DNA from: Peptococcaceae bacterium
GTDB taxonomy: Bacteria; Bacillota; Desulfotomaculia; Desulfotomaculales; Desulfocucumaceae
Length of the DNA: 64,000 bases
Assembly: GCA_023512435.1 (NCBI GenBank)
Contig: JAILZP010000001.1
Location: 62,001-126,000, forward strand
Direction: 5' to 3'
The notes beneath the pieces were generated by a model. It saw nothing but the letters and a program-made list of their open reading frames with translations, did not search any database and had not been told where the DNA came from. Positions 20,139-30,658 of this stretch are shown here, one piece after another (positions within the stretch are counted from its first letter, which is position 1; each line of letters opens with the position of its first letter). A program made the position numbers and the translations under genes.

Positions 20139-21704
20139 ATGATCACCAGAATTAGAACCCGCCTGCTGTTGATGTGTTCCATTATCCTTTTATTTACCGT
20201 AGGGACGGGACTGTTTGCCCTTTACCAAATCCGCGAGGTAAACAGGTCCTATCAGGAGTTGTTGAATTACAGGGCTGAAGTAGCAGACCGCTCCCGGACC
20301 ATGGTGGCCAATTTCGAATACAGCGCTCTCTACCTGAGGAGTTTTCTTTTATGCAACCATGACGATTACCTCAAAAGGTGTCAGGATGCCTTGAACGCCG
20401 CCAAAAAAGATGCCCTGGCCCTAAAGGAAACGGTGACCGAAGAGGAAGGGAAAAAGATGGTTGAGGGCTTGATTAAGGACCTCGACAGTTATACTGCGTA
20501 CTTAAACGAAGCAGTAGGCATTAAACGGAATTCTCCCAACATGCAGGACGTAATAGACTATACCCTCAACAAGAAGGGCACTATTGCGACGATAATACAG
20601 GCCGGCAACACCATGGCCGACTACCAGCGCAAGATGATGAATGATGATACCGCCGCACTGTCCGCCAAGGTAAATAAAATTATCGGCACGGTTACCGCGG
20701 CAATTTTGACGGCCGTCCTGGCGGGCGTCCTGCTGGCACTGATCATTTCAGGCAGAATATCGAAGCCCCTGGGAAGGCTGGAAAAGGAATCTGAAAGGAT
20801 AGCCCAAGGCGACCTCACCGGTGACGAGGTCACGGTGAAAACCAATGACGAGGTCGGCAGCCTGGCCCGGGCTTTCAACAACATGCGCCGCAGCCTCAAG
20901 GGACTGGTGGAGGACATCTCTTCAATGGCCGGAAAACTTTCCGCCGCTGTCCAAAACCTTTCCGCCGCCGCCCAGATTAACAGCAGGAACATGGAGTCGG
21001 CGGCCGCCACCACCGACCAGATGTACCTGGCCGTAGAGCAGGTGGCCGGCAACGCCCAATTGGTGGCCTCAGCCTCAAGGGAGGCCTCGGAACTGGCTGA
21101 AAAAGGGAATAAAGGACTGGACCTGATTACCGCCCAGATGGACAGCCTGGGCCGGATAACCGAAGAGGTGTCGGCGGTTATCAGCGGCCTGAACAAATCC
21201 TCCGGGGAAATAACAAAGATAGTGGATATAATTACAAATATCGCCGATCAGACCAACCTGCTGGCCTTAAACGCAGCCATCGAGGCGGCCAGGGCCGGGG
21301 AAGCCGGCAAGGGATTCGCAGTGGTGGCCGACGAGGTGAGAATTCTTGCCGAGCAGTCGGCGGCATCGGCCAAAGAAATATACCGCCTGATCCAGGAGGT
21401 CCAGGCCGGGGCCGGCAGGGCCGTTTCGGTGATGGACCGGAGCAGGCAGGAATTCTCCGCCGGACGGAAGGTAATCGACGAGGTGGGAGACTATTTCAGA
21501 AATATATTAATCAAGGTGCATGACCTGGGGGATGAGATTCAGAGTGTGGCCGCAGCCGCCCAGCAACTGTCCGCCAGCGTTCAAAACGTCGCCGAGATCA
21601 CTGGACAACAGTCCGCTTCTATCCAGCAGCTTTCAACCCTGGCGGAAGAGTTGGCGCGGATGGGAACCGCCATGGAGGAAATGACCGGCAGGTTTAAGCA
21701 TTGA
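20139..21704 (+). CDS. Methyl-accepting chemotaxis protein
   Basis: Membrane chemoreceptor of 521 residues. A first membrane span ([20 protein letters not shown]) is followed by a four-helix-bundle periplasmic sensor of about 150 residues and a second span ([19 protein letters not shown]). A HAMP domain and a long coiled signalling domain come next, with the hairpin tip [21 protein letters not shown] and adjoining [16 protein letters not shown] 20139 follows GGGGGTGG; an upstream TTG within that SD is rejected. It signals to CheA/CheW, which are not in the window. The ligand is not predictable. Confidence 0.93.
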   Translation: MITRIRTRLLLMCSIILLFTVGTGLFALYQIREVNRSYQELLNYRAEVADRSRTMVANFEYSALYLRSFLLCNHDDYLKRCQDALNAAKKDALALKETVTEEEGKKMVEGLIKDLDSYTAYLNEAVGIKRNSPNMQDVIDYTLNKKGTIATIIQAGNTMADYQRKMMNDDTAALSAKVNKIIGTVTAAILTAVLAGVLLALIISGRISKPLGRLEKESERIAQGDLTGDEVTVKTNDEVGSLARAFNNMRRSLKGLVEDISSMAGKLSAAVQNLSAAAQINSRNMESAAATTDQMYLAVEQVAGNAQLVASASREASELAEKGNKGLDLITAQMDSLGRITEEVSAVISGLNKSSGEITKIVDIITNIADQTNLLALNAAIEAARAGEAGKGFAVVADEVRILAEQSAASAKEIYRLIQEVQAGAGRAVSVMDRSRQEFSAGRKVIDEVGDYFRNILIKVHDLGDEIQSVAAAAQQLSASVQNVAEITGQQSASIQQLSTLAEELARMGTAMEEMTGRFKH

Positions 21705-21743
21705 TCACATCCCCGCCGGCGGGCCCGCCTGCCCCGTTGCTGC

Positions 21744-21772
21744 AAGTCCCGCATGATCCGGGACTTTTTTTC
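21744..21772 (+). terminator. Terminator of the chemoreceptor gene
   Basis: AAGTCCCG (21744-21751) pairs with CGGGACTT (21759-21766), followed by TTTTTT. Confidence 0.85.
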
Positions 21773-21851
21773 TGCCGGGATGGATGGGCCGGGAAATTTA
21801 TGATAATATGGTTAGTGCTCACTGTAAAACAGCTTTCCGTACTGCGTGGTG

Positions 21852-23087
21852 ATGAAATTGAGTCGCGGCATCCTTGACTTCAGGGAAATATTCAACTCGT
21901 TGTCCACGGCCCTTGATTTTACATATTCGGGACTTTCCGGGCACCACAAGAGGGTGGCCTACATGGCCGTGTCACTGGCCAAAAAAATTGGACTCCCCGG
22001 GGAGACCATCAAAAACCTTTACATTTCATCCATAATCCACGACATCGGGGCCATATCCATGCGGGAGAAGGAAATGCTGACTGAACTTGAAGTGAAGGAT
22101 CCCTATACGCACTCCGAACTGGGAAGCAGCATGGTCGGCAAATTTTCTTTTCTCAGGCCCGTATGTGAAATAATAAAGTGCCACCACCATGCCTGGAAGG
22201 GGGAAAATCCCTGCGGCCGGAAGGGAGACGAAATACCCCTGGAAAGCCGCATTATCAACGCCGTTGACCGGCTTGACGTGCTGATCAGGCCGGGGGCATG
22301 CATCCTGGAACAGTCTGCCGGGATATTGAAACAGCTGAAGGAAATATCGGGCCTTATAATTGACCCGGGTATATTCGCCGAACTTGCGGACCTTGCTGAA
22401 AGGGAAAGCTTCTGGCTCGACCTGGGTTCGGAATTTTTACCGGCCGTGCTGAACGGCCTGTTGGCGGATATTGATACTTTTGCCGGAGAAGACATATTGA
22501 TGGATATATCATTGCTTTTTTCCCGGGTTATCGACCATAAAAGCAGGTTCACCCACAAGCACTCCCGCCTGGTGGCCGCCGTCGCCGGCATGCTGGCCCG
22601 GCTATCAGGGTTTTCCGGGGCGGACAGGGTCAAGATGGTGGTGGCCGGGCTGCTGCACGACCTGGGCAAGCTCAGCGTGCCCGAAGAAATAATAGAAAAG
22701 CCCGGAAAACTCACCCCCGGGGAGTTCAGGGTAATGAAAAGGCACACCTACTTTACCCACAGGATCCTTGAAGGAATATCGGGCTTCAGTGAAATTAACC
22801 GCTGGGCCTCCTTCCACCATGAGAGGCTGGACGGATCGGGCTATCCCTTCAGGCTGGCGGAGGACAGCATCCCGACGGGTTCAAGGATCATGGCCGTAAG
22901 CGACGTATTTTCAGCCCTGGCCGAGGACAGGCCGTACCGGAAAGGCCTGCCCCGGGAAAGCATCCTGGAAATACTTGAAACAATGTCCGGCAGTGCGCTG
23001 GACCCGGAGGTGGTGGGGCTTATGACGGAAAACTTCGGACTGTTTGAAAAACTGGCGAAGCGCGACGACCCGCTGGCGGAAGAGTAA
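21852..23087 (+). CDS. Tandem HD / HD-GYP domain protein (probable cyclic-di-GMP phosphodiesterase)
   Basis: About 411 residues with two HD modules. The first carries SGHHKRVAYMA near residue 30, HDIGAIS near 65 and CHHHAWKGE near 115. The second is a full HD-GYP unit with HKHSRLVAA, LLHDLGKLSVPEEIIEKPG and HHERLDGSGYPF, plus SDVFSALAEDRPYR. HD-GYP enzymes hydrolyse cyclic di-GMP using a metal centre. No receiver or membrane segment is present, so input may come through the N-terminal HD module. Start is ATG 21852 or one of two GTGs just before; SD is weak. It follows the chemoreceptor in the same direction. Confidence 0.88.
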   Translation: MKLSRGILDFREIFNSLSTALDFTYSGLSGHHKRVAYMAVSLAKKIGLPGETIKNLYISSIIHDIGAISMREKEMLTELEVKDPYTHSELGSSMVGKFSFLRPVCEIIKCHHHAWKGENPCGRKGDEIPLESRIINAVDRLDVLIRPGACILEQSAGILKQLKEISGLIIDPGIFAELADLAERESFWLDLGSEFLPAVLNGLLADIDTFAGEDILMDISLLFSRVIDHKSRFTHKHSRLVAAVAGMLARLSGFSGADRVKMVVAGLLHDLGKLSVPEEIIEKPGKLTPGEFRVMKRHTYFTHRILEGISGFSEINRWASFHHERLDGSGYPFRLAEDSIPTGSRIMAVSDVFSALAEDRPYRKGLPRESILEILETMSGSALDPEVVGLMTENFGLFEKLAKRDDPLAEE

Positions 23088-23120
23088 GCCGGGGCTGACC
23101 GCCGCCCCGGGGACCGCCGC

Positions 23121-24710
23121 CTATTCTTTCAAAATCCCCCTTTCGGCCATCCTCCTCTTGACCGTGGGGAAATAGTCCAGGTTTGTATGGGGAATGAACT
23201 TGCTGCTGACGAATCTGTTCATGAACTCCTGGCTGGCGTTGAGTTCAAAGTAGGTAATGTTCCGGGCGATATCTTCGGCCTCCCGGATGCACTGCCGGGA
23301 CATAAGGGCGATCCGGGCACCCTCTCCCGAGCTGTTTCCTATTTTAACCATCCTGTCCCTGGGCAGATCGGGATAAAGTCCAAGGGTTACGGCGGATTCG
23401 ATATCCAGGTGGTGGCCAAAGGCCCCGGCGGCGTAAAATCTTTCTATGTCGGCCAGGCCGCAGCCCACGCTTTCCAGCAGGTGTTCCAGGGCAGCGTTTA
23501 CGGCCCCCTTGGTGCGCATGAAATTGTTTATGTCGGCCTGGCTGACGGCAATGTCCTTCCCGGTGCCGGACCGGCCGGCCGGGACCAGCACAAAGCTGTT
23601 CTTTCCTCCCCGGAACCTGCCGCTTCTGTCAATCATGCCCGCCAGGAAAAGCTCGGCGATGCTGTCCACCAGGCCGGAACCGCAGATTCCCACCGGCGGC
23701 CCCTCCCCGATGGTGTGGTATTCGGCCTGTCCGGTTTCACGGTCTATTTTTACTTTGTAGATTGCCCCCGGTTCCGCTCTCATGCCGCAGGCCGCCACCC
23801 CGCCCTCCAGGGCCGGGCCTGCCGCACCGGCGCAGCCGGCCATCCACTGGCTGTTACCCATGACTATCTCCCCGTTGGTGCCTATATCCACCAGCAAGGC
23901 CAGTTCATCCCTCCTGTGCATGCCGCTGGCCAGTATGCCGGCAACGACGTCTCCCCCCAGGTAACTGCCCACGCCGGGAAAAATGTACACCGGCGCCTTG
24001 CGGTTTACCATGAGGCCCAGGTGCCCCGCCTCGATTATCCCGGGGCTGTTGACGGCGGGGATATAGGGCGCCACGCAGATGTTTCGCGGGTCCAGGCCGA
24101 GAAAGAGGTGGACCATGGTGGTGTTCGCGCCCACCGATACGGCGGTGATCTCTTCTGCGGCCAGGCCGTTTCTTTCCGCCAGCCCCAGGATGAGGCCGTT
24201 TAAGGTATCGGTCACCGCGCCCCTTAACTGCATCAAGCCCTCATTGTCCCGGGCGCTGAAGATCCTGCTCAGTATGTCCTCGCCATACTTTATCTGACCG
24301 TTGTACCCGGCCCGGACGTCCGTCACCCGGCCGGTGGCCATGTCCACCAGGTAGGCCACCACCGTGGTGGTTCCGATATCCACGGCCAGCCCGAAATGCC
24401 GGGCCGTGGTGTCCCCTTCCTGCAGGTCCACAAGCTTCCAGCCCCAGGAAAACCATCCGGCCACGGCGGTTGCCCGCCATCCCGATTCCCTGACCGTGCG
24501 GGGGATTTTTCTCATTATGTCCAGGTCAATGTTTACCCGGTCTGATAATATTTTGATCAGTTCCTGGCGCACCCGGTCCACGTCGGCCCGGTTGTCCGTC
24601 AGGCCGGGTTCAGGCAGACCCAGAAATATTTTTCTGGTCAGCGGGTCCGGATCTATGTCAACCGTCTTTCTTTCCTGTAGTATAAGATTCAGTTTACCGC
24701 TGTCCTGCAT
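23121..24710 (-). CDS. RACE/RamA-like corrinoid-activating ATPase lacking the N-terminal ferredoxin domain
   Basis: Matches the C-terminal ASKHA ATPase part (DUF4445) of reductive activators of corrinoid enzymes, which use ATP to drive reduction of inactive Co(II) cobalamin. Motifs: GLAVDIGTTTVVAYLVD near residue 108, SVGANTTMVHL, ALLVDIGTNGEIVMG, and GICGSGLVDSIAE with FYAAGAFGHHL. The 529-residue chain starts where full-length members pass from the [2Fe-2S] ferredoxin into the linker. No Cys motif precedes it and the upstream gap is too short for a separate ferredoxin. ATG 24710 has GAGGTGG upstream. No methyltransferase gene is adjacent, so its client is unknown. Confidence 0.82.
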   Translation of the reverse strand: MQDSGKLNLILQERKTVDIDPDPLTRKIFLGLPEPGLTDNRADVDRVRQELIKILSDRVNIDLDIMRKIPRTVRESGWRATAVAGWFSWGWKLVDLQEGDTTARHFGLAVDIGTTTVVAYLVDMATGRVTDVRAGYNGQIKYGEDILSRIFSARDNEGLMQLRGAVTDTLNGLILGLAERNGLAAEEITAVSVGANTTMVHLFLGLDPRNICVAPYIPAVNSPGIIEAGHLGLMVNRKAPVYIFPGVGSYLGGDVVAGILASGMHRRDELALLVDIGTNGEIVMGNSQWMAGCAGAAGPALEGGVAACGMRAEPGAIYKVKIDRETGQAEYHTIGEGPPVGICGSGLVDSIAELFLAGMIDRSGRFRGGKNSFVLVPAGRSGTGKDIAVSQADINNFMRTKGAVNAALEHLLESVGCGLADIERFYAAGAFGHHLDIESAVTLGLYPDLPRDRMVKIGNSSGEGARIALMSRQCIREAEDIARNITYFELNASQEFMNRFVSSKFIPHTNLDYFPTVKRRMAERGILKE

Positions 24711-24792
24711 CTTCCACCTCGGCTTACTTTAAAGTTATTACGGGCTTCCCCGGGGTAAAACTATACCCAGAACATAATAACATAATTTATAA

Positions 24793-24824
24793 CAAAAAAA
24801 AGACGTCCCGGTATAAAGACGTCT
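24793..24824 (-). terminator. Terminator of the coiled-coil gene
   Basis: AGACGTCT at 24817-24824 and AGACGTC at 24801-24807 form a hairpin on the minus strand followed by a seven-T run. The hairpin touches the stop codon. Confidence 0.75.
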
Positions 24825-26232
24825 AATCTTTTTTTGTTCTTGACAGGAAGCTTGTTAATTTTATGATCGCTTTAACCAGGGGGCTTCTGAACGCGGCCTC
24901 CATCTTTTTAAGCTGGTCCCTGGTCCGGCTTAGTTCCTGCTGCAGAAACTTCAGCGACCTTTTGGCCTCCTCGGCGCTTTCCAGGGCTTCTTTCATATCG
25001 TTGCTCAAAATGTTAATCTCTTCCCGGTACCTTTTTTCCTCCTGCTTGTGGTTTTCCGCCGTCTTTTCCAGCTTTTGCCTCAACTCAACTATTTCGGCCT
25101 GCAGCTCGGCGGTTTTGTTTGCGTTTAATTCCTTGATTTCGGCCAGTCTGGATTTGTTTTCCCGGTCTTTCTCCTTGTATTGCTGGAGCTTTGTAAAAAG
25201 GGCCTCAAGGCTGGCCTGGTTTTTGTTCAACGCTTCTCTGAGCCTGCTTTTTTCTTCTTCCGCGTCCCTGGCCCTCTTCACCCACAGCCGGCACTGGTGC
25301 AGGATGCTGTTTGCCTTTGCCTCCAGCTTGGCCACGTGCTCCCTGTACCTGTAGATTTCCTTTTTCCTCAATGACAGCAGCAAATCCTTTTCCGCCATCT
25401 GGGTAACCAGGTATTCATGCTGCCCGGACTCTTCCATTTTGGCCGCCAGGGCCGCCGCGGTCTCTTTATACGCGCTGTCGACTTCCTGGATCTGCCTCTC
25501 CAGCACCTCCACCTTTTGTTTCCATCGCTGGCGGTCCCGGTGCCACCTGCCTTTCATCCTGTTCAGCGACCCGATGAACCTTTTCATCAAGTCATCGTAG
25601 GCAACCTGGACCGAAGGGCTGTAAACCCAGATCCCGTCCCCAATTTCCTCAAAAAAGCTGAATTTTGCCAGTATATCCTCAACGGCCTTCAGGGTGGTCG
25701 GCCTCCAGTTGTTCACTATTTCGAACACCTGCCGGGCGGACAAGCCGCCGGGATGAACCTTGTGCGCCTTGATCACCAGTTGCTTCAGTGAATACTGCCC
25801 GGCCTCCACTTCCCACTCGGTAAGCCCCCAGTAACCGTTGTCAAGCTGGATGAAGCGGCCGTCGGAAATCAGGCTTGCCTCGCCGGAAACCAGCGGCTTT
25901 ATTTTCTTTTTGTTTTTGCTGTTCGTCCCCGTTCTCAGGACTTCCCGGATGCTCATGGGCTGCTGCCGCTTGAGAAGGACCGAATAAAACTGGTCGTTGT
26001 CCCGGTTGCCTTCCAGGTTTAAGCTCCAGAGGCCCTTGGGACCGATTACAAAGCACGGGTTCTGGCGCAGGCACAGGATAACCTTTTCCTCGACCTGCTC
26101 CTGGGTATAATCCTTTAACATCTTCCTGTGCACATGGGGCACAATCTCGGCCACGGAAAGCTCTTCAAAGAAAAAAAGCGTCTTCTTTAAAACGTCGGTC
26201 AGCGAATGAAGCTTGCCGCCCAAATTACCCAC
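24823..26232 (-). CDS. Coiled-coil protein with HARE-HTH-like N-terminal domains
   Basis: 469 residues. The N-terminal 210 residues contain two segments resembling HARE-HTH/winged-helix modules (LTDVLKKTLFFFEELSVAEIV near residue 11, and SLKQLVIKAHKVHPGGLSARQVFEIV near 150). Residues 225-455 are an almost continuous charged coiled coil with long Glu/Lys/Arg heptads. The C-terminus is hydrophobic-basic (PLVKAIIKLTSFLSRTKKD). No enzyme motif. HARE-HTH domains in bacteria occur in RNA polymerase delta and some restriction proteins, so DNA or polymerase binding is possible but unproven. GTG start after AAAGGA. Own terminator, so probably monocistronic. Confidence 0.65.
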   Translation of the reverse strand: MGNLGGKLHSLTDVLKKTLFFFEELSVAEIVPHVHRKMLKDYTQEQVEEKVILCLRQNPCFVIGPKGLWSLNLEGNRDNDQFYSVLLKRQQPMSIREVLRTGTNSKNKKKIKPLVSGEASLISDGRFIQLDNGYWGLTEWEVEAGQYSLKQLVIKAHKVHPGGLSARQVFEIVNNWRPTTLKAVEDILAKFSFFEEIGDGIWVYSPSVQVAYDDLMKRFIGSLNRMKGRWHRDRQRWKQKVEVLERQIQEVDSAYKETAAALAAKMEESGQHEYLVTQMAEKDLLLSLRKKEIYRYREHVAKLEAKANSILHQCRLWVKRARDAEEEKSRLREALNKNQASLEALFTKLQQYKEKDRENKSRLAEIKELNANKTAELQAEIVELRQKLEKTAENHKQEEKRYREEINILSNDMKEALESAEEAKRSLKFLQQELSRTRDQLKKMEAAFRSPLVKAIIKLTSFLSRTKKD

Positions 26233-26634
26233 ACCGTCCTTTACTGCTCTGATAGAACATTTAATTCCCTAAAATTTACCAAATCCCTTTTAATGGACGG
26301 CCATCAACTGGTAAAATATTCCTACATCAAAATACAATGAAAGATAATTATTGACCGGGTTATAGCAAAGGTTTGAAAAACTGCCCAAATGTTACTGAAT
26401 AACCGCTGATAACCGGTATCAAGTCAGAAGGTCCGGGCGCGGGACGATGAACTCCGGCGGCGGCCTTTTCCGGGCGGGGATTTTTTTAGCCGGACATTTT
26501 AGTCTTAATTATTGTGGCGGCCTAGATTGTGTATTATAATACTAATACAGGCAAGCGGTCGAATTTGGGGGTTGAACGGCAATATGCGCCCCCGACCGTT
26601 ATATCAACAAGTTCCTGGAACGAGGTGAACGCGG
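26233..26634. other. Gene-free 400-base region upstream of acuA
   Basis: Divergent intergenic space between the coiled-coil gene and acuA. No supported reading frame, RNA gene or repeat was found. It holds the acuA promoter at 26512-26540; the rest is AT-rich on the left and GC-rich around 26430-26485 without a convincing hairpin. Confidence 0.6.
26512..26540 (+). promoter_or_regulatory. Sigma-A-type promoter of acuA
   Basis: TTGTGG at 26512-26517 and TATAAT at 26535-26540 are separated by exactly 17 bases. A catabolite-response element was looked for nearby but not seen. Confidence 0.65.
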
Positions 26635-27261
26635 TTGATCAAGGACGGCCGGGATATTGGCCGCACCCAGTTTCATTGCGAAAAAGGCCCCATCGTTATC
26701 GAGGGTCCAGTTACGGGGGAATACGTGTCCGGCCTGGAGTTTGACGAAAGACTCAATAATTTCCGCGTCGCCCGCAAGCAGAAAGACTGCCTGTGCGAAA
26801 TCGCCGACTCTCCCGACGGCTTGCTGTACATCGCCAGGCACTTCAACACCATAATCGGATATGTCACCTTCCACGACCCCGACCCTCTCACCCGGTGGGT
26901 CAAACATCCAAAGATCCTTGAACTGGGCGCCGTGGAGGTAAGCCCCTCCTGGCGGGGGCAAAAAATAGCCCGGCACATGCTCCGGCTGGCCTTTGCCAAC
27001 CCGTTGATGAGAGAACGTATCGTAATCACCATGGAATACTGCTGGCACTGGGACCTGGAGGGATGCGGGATGAACCTCTGGAACTACCAGAAGATGCTGA
27101 CCAGTCTGTTCGGATCGGCTGGCCTGATGAAAGTCAGCACCAACGACCCCGAAATCACGGAACACCCGGCCAATGTCCTGATGGCCAGGATTGGTGAGGA
27201 TGTTTCGCAGGAAATGATCGATTTGTTTGACATGATTAGGTTTGAAAGCGAGTCCTGCTGA
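26635..27261 (+). CDS. acuA: GNAT acetyltransferase AcuA (acetyl-CoA synthetase-inactivating)
   Basis: Protein lysine acetyltransferase; in Bacillus AcuA acetylates and inactivates AMP-forming acetyl-CoA synthetase. The 208 residues align by eye with AcuA throughout: IVIEGPVTGEYVSGLEF, IIGYVTFHDPDPLTRW, LELGAVEVSPSWRGQKIARHML (GNAT motif A, CoA-binding loop RGQKIA), EYCWHWDLEG, and NDPEITEHPANVLMARIG. TTG 26635 follows GAGGTG by 7 bases. acuB and acuC are absent beside it. A plausible client is the AMP-forming acyl-CoA synthetase at 45753, which has the usual PSGKILK acetylation site, but that is inference. Confidence 0.88.
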   Translation: MIKDGRDIGRTQFHCEKGPIVIEGPVTGEYVSGLEFDERLNNFRVARKQKDCLCEIADSPDGLLYIARHFNTIIGYVTFHDPDPLTRWVKHPKILELGAVEVSPSWRGQKIARHMLRLAFANPLMRERIVITMEYCWHWDLEGCGMNLWNYQKMLTSLFGSAGLMKVSTNDPEITEHPANVLMARIGEDVSQEMIDLFDMIRFESESC

Positions 27262-27290
27262 CCTGGAGGAAAAAGGCGGTGAACGGTTCC

Positions 27291-27328
27291 CAAATAATAA
27301 CCCCCTTTGGCTTGAAGGCTGCAGGGGG
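27291..27328 (-). terminator. Terminator between convergent acuA and guaB
   Basis: CCCCCT (27301-27306) pairs with AGGGGG (27323-27328). On the minus strand a TTATTATTT tract follows, so it best serves guaB, and it may also stop acuA transcripts. Confidence 0.6.
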
Positions 27329-27340
27329 CTAGTTTCACTT

Positions 27341-28915
<1,575 letters not shown>

Positions 28916-28975
28916 TTATTATAGCACACACTTATTAAAACAAGCCAGGAATTTTTCCCCCGGAAATATTCATGG

Positions 28976-29000
28976 AAGCCCTTACAATAAGGGCTTTTTC
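28976..29000 (+). terminator. Orphan + strand terminator-like hairpin
   Basis: AAGCCCTTA (28976-28984) pairs perfectly with TAAGGGCTT (28988-28996) and is followed by T residues on the + strand. No + strand gene ends here; flanking genes are both on the minus strand. Confidence 0.5.
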
Positions 29001-29024
29001 AGGCGCGATCCCGGGCTTTTTATT

Positions 29025-29249
29025 TCAGTCCTGTCCCATTATTGATCCCAGGCCGCGGGTCATAAAATGATCCTTGAGGTGCTTAATGGCCTTCTCGGAG
29101 ACGCCGAACTCACGGGCCATCTCCATGTCCGGAAGGTTGCATTTCAAGCCTTCGATAAACCGGTCAAAATCCACTCCCAGTTCGTCCGTCTTTTGTTTGA
29201 GGCTCGGCCCGGTGCTCCAGGGCACCCTGGACCTTAGGTATTCTTCCAC
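29025..29249 (-). CDS. Small helix-turn-helix-like hypothetical protein (74 aa)
   Basis: Not assigned to a named family. The core FIEGLKCNLPDMEMAREFGVSEKAIKHLKDHF looks like a helix-turn-helix of the kind used for promoter or sigma-like DNA recognition (GVSEKAI as the turn). GTG 29249 follows AAAGGAGAG by about 9 bases. It lies alone upstream of and divergent from the acyl-CoA dehydrogenase gene, and it ends before a + strand hairpin. Regulation of the neighbour is possible but nothing shows it. Confidence 0.6.
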   Translation of the reverse strand: MEEYLRSRVPWSTGPSLKQKTDELGVDFDRFIEGLKCNLPDMEMAREFGVSEKAIKHLKDHFMTRGLGSIMGQD

Positions 29250-29401
29250 TGCCGGCGGCTCTCCTTTCTATTTGATGGACTTATTTTAACCGCCGTTATT
29301 TTGTTTTACTCGGAATTCTCAAAACTGGTGAAGGAGTTTTACAATTTGGCAGAAAATATATTAGTGAAACGCCAATTTACCGCCGGGAGGAAACTGCTTA
29401 A

Positions 29402-30550
29402 ATGGAATTTGCGTTGAGATCCGATCAGGAGCTGTTGAAAAAGTCAGTCAGGGAGTTTGCCCAGACTGAAATTGCCCCATTAGTGGAAGAGATGGAGAAA
29501 ACCTGCCAGACACCCATGAACTTGATTAAAAAAATGGGTTCCCTGGGATTTTTGGGAGTGGCCGCCCCGCAGGAATATGGCGGCACGGGCATGGGCAGCC
29601 TTGCCCGGATGCTTATGCTGGAAGAAATTGCCAGGGTCTCGGCGGCCGTAGCCATGGTCGTGCAGTGCGCCCACTTCGGCATCGCCGCCGTCTTTTGGGG
29701 AGGGGGCCAAACCGTCAGGGATAAATACCTTCCTTCCCTGATCAGCGGGGATACGATCTGCGCGCTGGGTGTTACCGAATCCTCCGGGGGGTCCGACCCC
29801 GCCGGAATCGCCACTGAAGCTGACGACAGAGGGGACTGCTTTATTTTAAACGGACGCAAGACCTTCATCTCAAACTCCCATGTCAGCGAAATAGCCATGA
29901 TCGTGGCCAAAACCAAGGAGGGGCCCCCAAAGGAGTTTACCGCCTTTCTCGTGGACCGGCGGTTCGGCGGATTCAGGCCCGGCCGGCTGGAGAATAAAAT
30001 AGGCTTTCACGGCTGCACCACCGGTGAACTGGTGCTGGAAAACTGCCGGGTGCCCCGGGAATACATGCTGGGATCCGAAGGCAAGGGGCTGCAACTGGCC
30101 CTCAGGGGGATCACCGAATACGGGCGGACGGGCATTGCTGCCTTGTCGCTGGGGCTGATCCGGGCCTCCCTGGATGCGGCCGTCAAATTCGCCGGTGAAA
30201 GGGTGATCTACGGAAAGCCCATCACCGGCCTGCAGTCGGTTCAGTTCAAGATTGCCGAAATCTATGCCGACCTGGAGGCCTGCAAGCTTCTGGCCTATAA
30301 GGCGGCCTGGCTCATCGACCAGGGCAGGCGGGCCGATGCCGAGGTGGCGGCAGCCAAATTTTACTGCTCCGAGGCTGCCCTCAGGTGTACCCGGAAGGCC
30401 ATGGACATCATGGGGGCCTATGGCTGCATGAAGGATTTCGCCGTTGAAAGATACTGCCGTGACGCCCAACTGCTGGTTCCGGCAGATGGAACCAACGACA
30501 TCATGAGGATTATCGCGGGCAAGGCTGCTTCGGCCGGGCGGGAGCAATAA
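29402..30550 (+). CDS. Acyl-CoA dehydrogenase
   Basis: FAD-dependent alpha,beta-dehydrogenation of an acyl-CoA. 382 residues with the standard order: N-terminal helices, LGVTESSGGSDPAG (FAD/substrate loop near residue 125), KTFISNSHVSEI in the beta domain, RVPREYMLG, ERVIYGKPITGLQSVQFKIAE, and QLLVPADGTNDIMR at the C-terminus. In short-chain enzymes the catalytic Glu sits in YEGTSEI; here the matching residue is Asp362 (ADGTND), and the alternative helix-G Glu position reads YGR. Asp as base is known in cyclohexenecarboxyl-CoA-type dehydrogenases. Substrate unknown. No etfAB adjacent. Confidence 0.9.
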   Translation: MEFALRSDQELLKKSVREFAQTEIAPLVEEMEKTCQTPMNLIKKMGSLGFLGVAAPQEYGGTGMGSLARMLMLEEIARVSAAVAMVVQCAHFGIAAVFWGGGQTVRDKYLPSLISGDTICALGVTESSGGSDPAGIATEADDRGDCFILNGRKTFISNSHVSEIAMIVAKTKEGPPKEFTAFLVDRRFGGFRPGRLENKIGFHGCTTGELVLENCRVPREYMLGSEGKGLQLALRGITEYGRTGIAALSLGLIRASLDAAVKFAGERVIYGKPITGLQSVQFKIAEIYADLEACKLLAYKAAWLIDQGRRADAEVAAAKFYCSEAALRCTRKAMDIMGAYGCMKDFAVERYCRDAQLLVPADGTNDIMRIIAGKAASAGREQ

Positions 30551-30658
30551 TGGGTTCTGTAACTGTGCTTCCCGGCCTGGACAGTATTAATTTCTTTGTC
30601 CCGGATCAAAATGTTACCATGACCGCCGTAGAATTATTAATTGCAAGAGGTGAATCTT

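Noticed and set aside
30551-30658. T-box leader before asnS
   Set aside because: The gap is about 100 bases and lacks the T-box sequence and specifier stem.
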